A DNA stretch of 37,266 bases from Spirochaetales bacterium (lineage in GTDB: Bacteria; Spirochaetota; Spirochaetia; DSM-27196; SLST01), in assembly GCA_019038705.1 (NCBI GenBank), contig JAHOYX010000186.1, positions 1-37,266 of the forward strand, written 5' to 3'. Every line of letters starts with the position of its first letter. The stretch's first letter is position 1. This document shows, in pieces, positions 26,701 through 33,894 of this stretch. Below the pieces are notes generated by a model, which saw only the letters and a list, made by a program, of their open reading frames with translations, did no database searches and had not been told where the DNA came from. Both the position numbers and the translations under genes were made by a program.

Positions 26701-27435
26701 GACATGGAGACTCTGGCCAACCTCATGGTGCTTCTTCGTGCTTTCGGTGCTCGGGCGGATTTGTTGCTTCCGCAAATGATATCCAACAGCGCCGCCATGG
26801 AAATAGTGGGGGCGGATCCTGGATATCTCCCCGGCAGGACGGCCTCGCCGGTGGGTCTTTCCGGAGCCAGGGATCATGAGCAGCTCCGGGGTCTTCTGGA
26901 CGATGGAAGAATCAAAGCGGCTCTCATTATCGGTGAGGATCCTCTCCGCCACGAGCGCACCGCATCCTACTTTCAAAACACAGAATTTCTGGCCGCGATG
27001 GACTGGACCAGCACGGAAACTACCCGATACGCCCACGTCGTGCTTCCCGGATCTACCTTCCTGGAGACGGACGGCACCCGGTGCAATTTCGAGGGCAGGG
27101 TCCTGGAATATGCCAAAGCCGTTGAGCCGCCTTCCGGTGTCTCCGGAACGGAAGCCCTGGTGGGGCTCGCCCGGCACTTCGGGATCAAGACAGGCCGCGG
27201 CTCAGCGCAGGGGTTGAGCGGCGAAATTGGCGGGATCGTCCGCAATGAATTGGGGGATCTTGTGCGTTATTACTGGAATACCGGTCAGCAGCGGGCATGG
27301 GGAGTAAATGGGCGGTTGGCGCCTGTAGACCTGCATGTCCGTGCCGGCACGATGCCGTTGGCGATGACCCATTTTGAGCGTCACAAGAAAGAGATCCGTA
27401 ACGTGGGGACGAGCAGGTTCAAGGTCCAGCACTGA
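23743..27435 (+). CDS. Multidomain fusion: NuoG-like 2Fe-2S/His-Cys N-terminus, GltD-type FAD/NAD(P)H oxidoreductase, [4Fe-4S] domains, MopB (molybdopterin oxidoreductase-like) domain
   Basis: [19 protein letters not shown]...PACST; [115 protein letters not shown]...[13 protein letters not shown]. Confidence 0.9.
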   Translation: [1230 protein letters not shown]

Positions 27436-29354
27436 TGGTCAAGCTTGAAGACCTTTACGCCTTCATTGAGAAGAACTTCGATTTCCTCCTCGTAGTGGAT
27501 ATGAACGAGAAGATCATTCATGCCAACCAGTCCCTTGTCCGGGAGTGTGCTCCAGAAGAGATCCAGCTGGAAGGCAAATTACTGAAGGATGTGCTTACCG
27601 ATTCCTCTCTGAACACCTTCGCTTCCGCCATGGGCAATGCCAGGGAAGGAAGCAGAGGAATCGCTGTCTATTCCCCAATAGCAAAGATATCCTGTTCCCT
27701 GCCCCTGAAGGCCTCCTACAGTGACACCCTCAGAGGAGGCGTCTACCTCTTCTTCGGGCTTCACAGGGATGATTTCAGCAATGTCTCCGATTGGAAACGG
27801 AAGCAGAGAATCAGAGAACTCACCTGTCTCTACTCGGTGGCGGAGTGGATTGAACGTGCCGATACGGTCAGGGAGTTCTTTATCCAGCTTCCCGACTATA
27901 TCAACTCCGGCATGTGCTATCCGGATGCGGCGGTTTGCTACTCCGTGTATCAGGGCATGACATACGGCCAGAAGCCCTCCAGTTGTCTGAGCGTGGAGCT
28001 TACGGTGAGCAGACAGGTCTGCGGCGAGATTCTGGTAGGGTACATGAACGATGACTATGAATTTCTGCCGGAAGAGCAAAAAATGCTCAATGAAATCGGC
28101 CGAATGATCGGTCTTGCCCTTGAAAAGAAAGCCCTGTCTCAGCGTCTGAAGGATCTGGAGGAGGAAATTGAAGTCCGGACCAAAGATCTGGACGAACAGA
28201 ACCGCAAACTGAATATCGTCGACTCCAATTTGGTTATGGTGAACAAAGGTTGGGAGGAATCCAAGACATACCTGGAAGCCATATTCCAGACCATACCGGA
28301 TGATGTGGCCCTGATCGACCGAAATCGTCGGTTGATGATGACCAACCGTCAGGAGGCAGAGCCGGGAACCAAGTGTCACCGAGCCTTCTTTGACCGGGAT
28401 GTTCCCTGTCAGGACTGTCGTCTCAAGAGGATCATAGCCGATAAGGCTCCGCTTACCCTCACCATAAAGCACAATGACAAATACCTTCAGGTCTACGCAA
28501 TGCCAATCTACAACCAGAACCACGAGGTGGATGCTATCATCGAGTTCTTCCGGGATGTGACCCTGGAAATGACCTATGAACAGCAGATCCAGCAGGCCGA
28601 CAAGATGGCATCCTTGGGTCAGCTCGTCAGTGGTGTTGGCCATGAGATCAATAATCCCAATCAGTTCATCCAGGGTAACATAAGAATCCTGAAGCAGGCC
28701 CTGGATGATATGCTGCCAATCGTAGAGGAATACCACAAAGATCATCCGGACTTGACCATTGCCCGATTGAAGTACGATTTCTTTCGCGAGCACATCATGA
28801 CCCTGGTCGATGACATGGCTCGCGGCTCCGAGCGAATAAAGGGGATCGTGAAGGCGCTGCGCAGCTTCACTCAGCGCAATGAAGGCCTTCTCGTTGATAC
28901 TATCGAGGTGAATACCATCATCGAAGCCAGTGTCCGGCTCGTCCACGATGAGGTGCATAAGCGGGCCGATATCGATCTGGACCTGGCCGAGAATCTCCAC
29001 ACATTTGCCGGCAACTCCCAGAAGATAGAACAGGTTTTGATCAATTTGATCCTCAACGCCGGCCAGGCCATGCCGGACGACAGGAGAGGCAGGATCACGA
29101 TCAGGACCAGCAAGGTTCGCCCTGATGCGATTCTCATAGAGATCCAGGACAACGGGCGGGGGATGAGTGAGCAGACAGCAAAACAGATATTTGATCCCTT
29201 CTTCACCACGAAGCGCAACATGGGAGGTACGGGACTGGGGCTTCCAATCGCGTTCAAAATTATCGAGGAGCACCGCGGCAGCATATCCGTAGACAGTAGA
29301 CTGGGAGTAGGAACGACTTTCTCAATCAGGATTCCTGCTCCATCCGGCAGTTGA
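27435..29354 (+). CDS. Cytosolic PAS-domain sensor histidine kinase with Cys-rich PAS
   Basis: PAS with TKCHRAFFDRDVPCQDC; H-box QLVSGVGHEINNPNQF; HATPase boxes LINLILNAGQAMPDD, IEIQDNGRGMSEQ, TGLGLPIAFKIIEEHRG. ATG overlaps the preceding TGA (TGATG). Confidence 0.9.
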   Translation: MVKLEDLYAFIEKNFDFLLVVDMNEKIIHANQSLVRECAPEEIQLEGKLLKDVLTDSSLNTFASAMGNAREGSRGIAVYSPIAKISCSLPLKASYSDTLRGGVYLFFGLHRDDFSNVSDWKRKQRIRELTCLYSVAEWIERADTVREFFIQLPDYINSGMCYPDAAVCYSVYQGMTYGQKPSSCLSVELTVSRQVCGEILVGYMNDDYEFLPEEQKMLNEIGRMIGLALEKKALSQRLKDLEEEIEVRTKDLDEQNRKLNIVDSNLVMVNKGWEESKTYLEAIFQTIPDDVALIDRNRRLMMTNRQEAEPGTKCHRAFFDRDVPCQDCRLKRIIADKAPLTLTIKHNDKYLQVYAMPIYNQNHEVDAIIEFFRDVTLEMTYEQQIQQADKMASLGQLVSGVGHEINNPNQFIQGNIRILKQALDDMLPIVEEYHKDHPDLTIARLKYDFFREHIMTLVDDMARGSERIKGIVKALRSFTQRNEGLLVDTIEVNTIIEASVRLVHDEVHKRADIDLDLAENLHTFAGNSQKIEQVLINLILNAGQAMPDDRRGRITIRTSKVRPDAILIEIQDNGRGMSEQTAKQIFDPFFTTKRNMGGTGLGLPIAFKIIEEHRGSISVDSRLGVGTTFSIRIPAPSGS

Positions 29355-29375
29355 AATGGCAAGGCCAACGAACCC

Positions 29376-30551
29376 ATGAGAAAGATACTGATCATCGACG
29401 ATGACGTTGCGGTAACCAACTATCTCAGGGTCTTCCTCATGCAGAATGAGCTCTCTGATTCCACCGTGGTTAACGATTCGCGGGAAGTTTCAGGGCTTCT
29501 GTCCACGGAAACGTTCGACGTCATCCTTCTGGATATGGACATGCCTCAGGTCGGCGGCCTGGATATCCTGGAGGAACTCCGTGAAAGGAAGATCGACACA
29601 CCCGTGGTCGTGCTGACCGGTGTCAATGATGTAGCGCTCGCCGTGAAGGCCGTGAAACTGGGAGCCTTCGATTACCTCATCAAGCCGGTTGATGACGAGT
29701 ACCTGTTGGAGGTACTCAACAATGCAATTGCCCAGGGCGCGCTCCATCAAACCATCGATCGGCTACCAGGTTATCTGAAACGGGAAGAGCTCATCCACAA
29801 AGAAGCCTTTGTTGAGTTTCCGACCCAGGATCCGAGAATGATCAGATTGCTTCATCAGGCGGAAAGCATCGCTTCCAGTGATCTGAATCTCAGCATCTGG
29901 GGCGAATTGGGAATTGGCAGGCTGGATCTGGCCCGGGCAATCCACAGGATCAGCCCGCGGAGGAAGGGGCCGTTTGTCGTGGTGGATGCTTCTGCCCACA
30001 AGCCGGAAGATCTGGTCTCGCTGTTCTTCGGGCAGGCCCAGGACTGGAGTGGCAGGCGGGAGGAGCGCCAGGGTTTTCTCGAGGAAGCATCTGGAGGGAC
30101 CCTGTTCCTTGAGAACATTGACGCATTTCCGCTTCCAGCTCAGGCAAGACTCAACAAAGTGATTCAGACAGGTGAATACTACACGGAGAGTTCCACGCAG
30201 ATCAGAAGGATAGATGTGCGTTTTATCACCGCTCTCCTCCATGATCCGGCTATCTACGCGAAGGAAGCCAATCTCTCCAGTGATCTGTTCCATCATCTGA
30301 CGATCAATTCCATCCATATCCCACCCCTTCGGGAGCGGGCGGAGGACATTCCTCTCCTGGTCCAGTATTTCCTCGGAAAGGAACTGAAGAAAACGGGAGA
30401 CACCATAACAGATCTGGATCCTGGATTCATTGAGCGTCTGAAGAAGCATGACTTCCCCGAGAATGTGCAAGAGCTTCGTACTATCGTTGCAGAGGCGGCC
30501 GGCGGCAACCTATTCAGGGATGGCTTTGCTCACGGCCTGAAAGACGAATGA
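29376..30551 (+). CDS. Response regulator with degenerate NtrC-type AAA+ domain; no GAFTGA, no HTH
   Basis: REC: ILIIDDDVAVTNYL...DVILLDMDMPQVGGLDIL...VVLTG...LIKPVDD. AAA+: WGELGIGRLDLARAIH (Walker A Lys replaced by Arg), GGTLFLENIDAFPL, IHIPPLRERAEDIPLLVQYFL, ends at DFPENVQELRTIVAEAAGGN. Confidence 0.85.
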   Translation: MRKILIIDDDVAVTNYLRVFLMQNELSDSTVVNDSREVSGLLSTETFDVILLDMDMPQVGGLDILEELRERKIDTPVVVLTGVNDVALAVKAVKLGAFDYLIKPVDDEYLLEVLNNAIAQGALHQTIDRLPGYLKREELIHKEAFVEFPTQDPRMIRLLHQAESIASSDLNLSIWGELGIGRLDLARAIHRISPRRKGPFVVVDASAHKPEDLVSLFFGQAQDWSGRREERQGFLEEASGGTLFLENIDAFPLPAQARLNKVIQTGEYYTESSTQIRRIDVRFITALLHDPAIYAKEANLSSDLFHHLTINSIHIPPLRERAEDIPLLVQYFLGKELKKTGDTITDLDPGFIERLKKHDFPENVQELRTIVAEAAGGNLFRDGFAHGLKDE

Positions 30552-30582
30552 AGCCTGGGAATACGCAATCTCAGCATCCTCG

Positions 30583-31086
30583 TCACATGTTGCTGACAGC
30601 CGCATGGTATTTGATGGTGCCGTGCTTCCCGCTGAGGGCCCCGGGCTGGAGTTCCATAGCCATGAACACCTCTTCGGGAACCTGGTATTGAGAATCGATC
30701 CCGAATCGAGACGAAGGTGAGAAACCAAAACGCGGGTAGTATCCCGGGTGTCCCAGCACAATGATTGCGGCCAAGCCCAGATGCCGGCACTGATCAAGGC
30801 CGGCGCCCACCAGTGCCGAGCCGACGCCGTTCCTCTGGTGCTCCGGCGCCACCGCCAGGGGACCGAGCCCCATCACCCGGAGATCCGGATGCCCCGAGAG
30901 AGAAACAGGCGAAAACATGATGTGACCGACAACCTTCCCATTATCCTCGGCGACGAGCGAGACAACCGGCTGTGCCTGTTCCCGGAGGGCGTCAACGAGC
31001 TGCGCCTCGGCCGGTGTTTCGAAGGCAGACGCGTTTACAGCGTACACTGCGGCCTGATCGCTTTCTTCTTCGGCTCGAATCAGCAT
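30583..31086 (-). CDS. GNAT-family N-acetyltransferase
   Basis: MLIRAEEESDQAAVYAVNASAF...GLGPLAVAPEHQRNGVGSALVGAGL...VLGHPGYYPRFGF; SD caggaggc before ATG 31086. Confidence 0.85.
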   Translation of the reverse strand: MLIRAEEESDQAAVYAVNASAFETPAEAQLVDALREQAQPVVSLVAEDNGKVVGHIMFSPVSLSGHPDLRVMGLGPLAVAPEHQRNGVGSALVGAGLDQCRHLGLAAIIVLGHPGYYPRFGFSPSSRFGIDSQYQVPEEVFMAMELQPGALSGKHGTIKYHAAVSNM

Positions 31087-31123
31087 GTTGCCTCCTGCGA
31101 CGTTGCTCGGAGATACTCCATCG

Positions 31124-31831
31124 TCATATGTCGCCGAAGAAGGTTTCCCGGATGAACCCATGATCCGGCACCGCCCTGCGTTTGAGCTCTGACAGCATCA
31201 GGCGGTGATTGTACTCCACCGGCAGGATCCTGAAATCGACTTCATGCCCGACCGGGGCGTCAATGATCATGATGCTCGGACCACCGATATGATGGAGGCC
31301 GGCACTGCCGGGGTTGATGAAGCAGGGGTGTTTCTCACGATCTATCAATGTCCGGTGTGTGTGACCGAAGGCCATAATCTCATACTCGGTGCCGAACACC
31401 CGTTCCAGGGACGGTCGCCCGAGATCGATGTGAGAATCCGCGACCCGGTCGTCCGAAAGGTAGTAGTGTTCGCAGCGGACCCGGGAGTCTCCCGTGGACA
31501 GATCCAATCTGTGCGGGAGTTGCGCAATGAACTCTACCTCGGCCGCCGAGAGCTGCTCGTGAGTCCACAGGTAGTGTTCCCGTTCCCCCTGGCCCATCCG
31601 TTGCTCCAGCGTGGTGCTGAAACCAAGGACCAGGTCGTCCTCATGGTTGCCGGCAGTGGACCGGATGTCGTGATCGCGCAGGAACTGTACCGTCTCCGCG
31701 GGGAATGGACCAATCGCAATGGCGTCGCCCAGGTGCACGATGATGTCACACCCTTCAGAGATGAGCTTCTCGAACGCGGCCTCGAGAGCGGGAAGATTCG
31801 CGTGGATGTCCGACAACAGTCCTATTCGCAT
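31124..31831 (-). CDS. Metallophosphoesterase, YfcE-like
   Basis: MRIGLLSDIHANLPALEAAF...HLGDAIAIGPFP...TAGNHED...AFGHTHRTL...CFINPGSAGLH. Confidence 0.85.
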   Translation of the reverse strand: MRIGLLSDIHANLPALEAAFEKLISEGCDIIVHLGDAIAIGPFPAETVQFLRDHDIRSTAGNHEDDLVLGFSTTLEQRMGQGEREHYLWTHEQLSAAEVEFIAQLPHRLDLSTGDSRVRCEHYYLSDDRVADSHIDLGRPSLERVFGTEYEIMAFGHTHRTLIDREKHPCFINPGSAGLHHIGGPSIMIIDAPVGHEVDFRILPVEYNHRLMLSELKRRAVPDHGFIRETFFGDI

Positions 31832-31896
31832 GGGCTTGCACCCAGACTTTGACACCGCGTCATCGTGCGCGTCAACCACACCCCGCTGACTTTACC

Positions 31897-31927
31897 GCAG
31901 GTTCAATGCGGGCCGTATTGAACCTGC
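31897..31927. repeat. Perfect 11-bp inverted repeat GCAGGTTCAAT-N9-ATTGAACCTGC; candidate operator
   Basis: Read directly; between divergent metallophosphoesterase and lysA genes, 1 nt upstream of a candidate -35 TTGACT. Confidence 0.6.
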
Positions 31928-31928
31928 A

Positions 31929-31958
31929 TTGACTCCGTCGCGGCCCAATCGCTACTCT
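31929..31958 (+). promoter_or_regulatory. Candidate promoter TTGACT-N18-TACTCT directly upstream of lysA ATG (31966)
   Basis: Hexamers read directly; no SD between -10 and ATG. Confidence 0.35.
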
Positions 31959-31965
31959 TCGCCCT

Positions 31966-33213
31966 ATGACCGAGAAGCACGTTCCGTTTGACAGGGATCT
32001 CGTCGAGCGGCTCTCCGAGCAGTACCCGACGCCGTTCCACATCTATGACGAAGCGGGCATCCGGGCGACGGCGCGCGCCATGAAGGCGGCGTTTGACTGG
32101 GTGCCTGGCGGCTTCAAGAACTACTTCGCCGTCAAGGCATTGCCGAATCCTTCCGTGATGGCAATCCTCACCGAGGAAGGCATGGGGTTTGACTGTTCGT
32201 CCCTGGCGGAATTGGCCCTGGCGGAGTATCTGAAGACTCCGGGCGATGACATCATGTTCACCTCTAATGACACTCCGGTTGAGGAGTTTGCCCGGGCCGT
32301 GGACCTTGGGGCAATCGTCAACCTTGACGACTACCGGCACATCGATTTTCTGCACGACCACCTCGGCCTGCCTGTGCGGGTGTGCATGCGTTACAATCCA
32401 GGCTCGCTGAAGGGTGGCAACGTCATCATCGGCAAGCCGGAAGAGGCCAAGTATGGATTCACCCGCGAGCAGATCGTGGCCGGGTACCGGCGAGCGCAGG
32501 AACTCGGGGCCCGCGAGTTCGGACTGCACGCGATGGTCGCGAGCAATGAGCTCAACCCCGACTACTTCGTGGAGACCGGGAAGATTCTCTTTGAACTCGC
32601 GGTTGAGGTACTCGAGAAGACCGGACTGCGAGTCTCGTTCATCAACCTCGGAGGGGGCGTTGGGATCCCGTACAGACCGGATCAGGATGCGGTGGACCTG
32701 CGGCGCGTATCGGAGGGCCTGCGGGAGCTCTACGACACGGTTTTGAAACCGGCGGGGCTGGACCCGGTGAGAATCTTCATGGAGAACGGGCGTGTCGTCA
32801 CCGGCCCACATGGCTACCTCGTGTCACGAGTGCGTCACATCAAGGAGACCTACAAACACTACGTAGGGCTTGATGCCAGCATGGCCAATCTCATGCGGCC
32901 GGGGGTGTACGGCGCCTACCACCACATATCGGTGCTCGGGAAAGAGAACGAGCCGGCCACGGAGACCTGCGATGTTACCGGGAGCCTGTGCGAGAACAAT
33001 GACAAGTTCGCGATTGACAGGCAACTACCGCGCATGGAACCTGGGGATCTGGTTGTGATTCACGACACCGGCGCGCACGGCCACTCAATGGGATTCAACT
33101 ACAACGGCAAACTGCGAAGTGCCGAGTTGCTTCTCCGGGTCGATGGCTCGGTGCGGCTCATCCGCCGGGCGGAAACCTTGCACGACTACTTCGCTACCCT
33201 GGATCTCGCCTAA
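31966..33213 (+). CDS. lysA: Diaminopimelate decarboxylase-family PLP enzyme
   Basis: TPFHIYDEAGIRATARAMKAAFDW...NYFAVKALPNPSVM (PLP Lys), INLGGGVGIPY, CDVTGSLCENNDKFAIDRQLP, DTGAHGHSMGFNYNGKLRSAELL. Confidence 0.85.
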   Translation: MTEKHVPFDRDLVERLSEQYPTPFHIYDEAGIRATARAMKAAFDWVPGGFKNYFAVKALPNPSVMAILTEEGMGFDCSSLAELALAEYLKTPGDDIMFTSNDTPVEEFARAVDLGAIVNLDDYRHIDFLHDHLGLPVRVCMRYNPGSLKGGNVIIGKPEEAKYGFTREQIVAGYRRAQELGAREFGLHAMVASNELNPDYFVETGKILFELAVEVLEKTGLRVSFINLGGGVGIPYRPDQDAVDLRRVSEGLRELYDTVLKPAGLDPVRIFMENGRVVTGPHGYLVSRVRHIKETYKHYVGLDASMANLMRPGVYGAYHHISVLGKENEPATETCDVTGSLCENNDKFAIDRQLPRMEPGDLVVIHDTGAHGHSMGFNYNGKLRSAELLLRVDGSVRLIRRAETLHDYFATLDLA

Positions 33214-33746
33214 CTTGCGTATCTCAACCGGTTTCGCTTGAGCAGGTTTCCGAACACGTTACACAGCTTCCGCTGTACATCGGACTCGTGATCGCAGGTG
33301 ATTATCTCCCTGCGAAACATTTCATTCCTGACCATGCCCACCAGTGTCGACAGAATATGCAGGTAGTCCACTTCCTGGTCGGGGTGATTGGCAACAATGA
33401 AGATCAGGTGCACCGGCTCGCCGTCAACGGCATCAAAATCGATTCCGGCCCGAGAAACACCCAGGGCGATCCTTGGAGACAAGATCTGGTCGGTGCGCCC
33501 GTGGGCGACGGCGACACCATGCCCGAAACCGGTTGATTGAAGGCGTTCCCGTTCAACCACCTTCTCGGCGAACGCGCCTGAGTCCAGGCCGGAATGCTCT
33601 GTGAAGGTTCGCGCCCGGGAAACGATCTCGCGGATTGCGTCGAATTTTTCTGTGCTTTTGAGTTCCCAGATCACACTACCGGGATCGAAGTACGCCACGG
33701 ATGCAAGTCCAATTCTGCCTTTTTTGGTCGTTTTTAACCGCCGCAC
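33210..33746 (-). CDS. PTS EIIA domain protein (fructose/Ntr type)
   Basis: QSTGFGHGVAVAHGRTDQI (active-site His), LGVSRAGIDFDAVDGEPVHLIFIVANH, LHILSTLVGMVRNEMFRREI; start may be GTG 33698. Stop codon overlaps the lysA stop. Confidence 0.8.
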   Translation of the reverse strand: MRRLKTTKKGRIGLASVAYFDPGSVIWELKSTEKFDAIREIVSRARTFTEHSGLDSGAFAEKVVERERLQSTGFGHGVAVAHGRTDQILSPRIALGVSRAGIDFDAVDGEPVHLIFIVANHPDQEVDYLHILSTLVGMVRNEMFRREIITCDHESDVQRKLCNVFGNLLKRNRLRYAS

Positions 33747-33894
33747 CGCGACGATGGAAAAAATATATCAAATAGACTCCAATTATGCCATACCCGTTAT
33801 CCGCGAACATGCGCAGGGGCATTCTTGCCTGCATCAGCACCTTTGATGAACATCCATGTGCGTTTGCACTGAATTTGCTATGCTGCCCACCATC

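Noticed and set aside
27579-29273. 564-aa minus-strand ORF antisense to the histidine kinase
   Set aside because: Plus strand encodes unmistakable kinase motifs; the antisense product has no recognisable domain and is a GC-rich shadow ORF.
33754-33846. 30-aa ORF MEKIYQIDSNYAIPVIREHAQGHSCLHQHL between EIIA and purL
   Set aside because: No SD or coupling and no recognisable motif; too little support to call.
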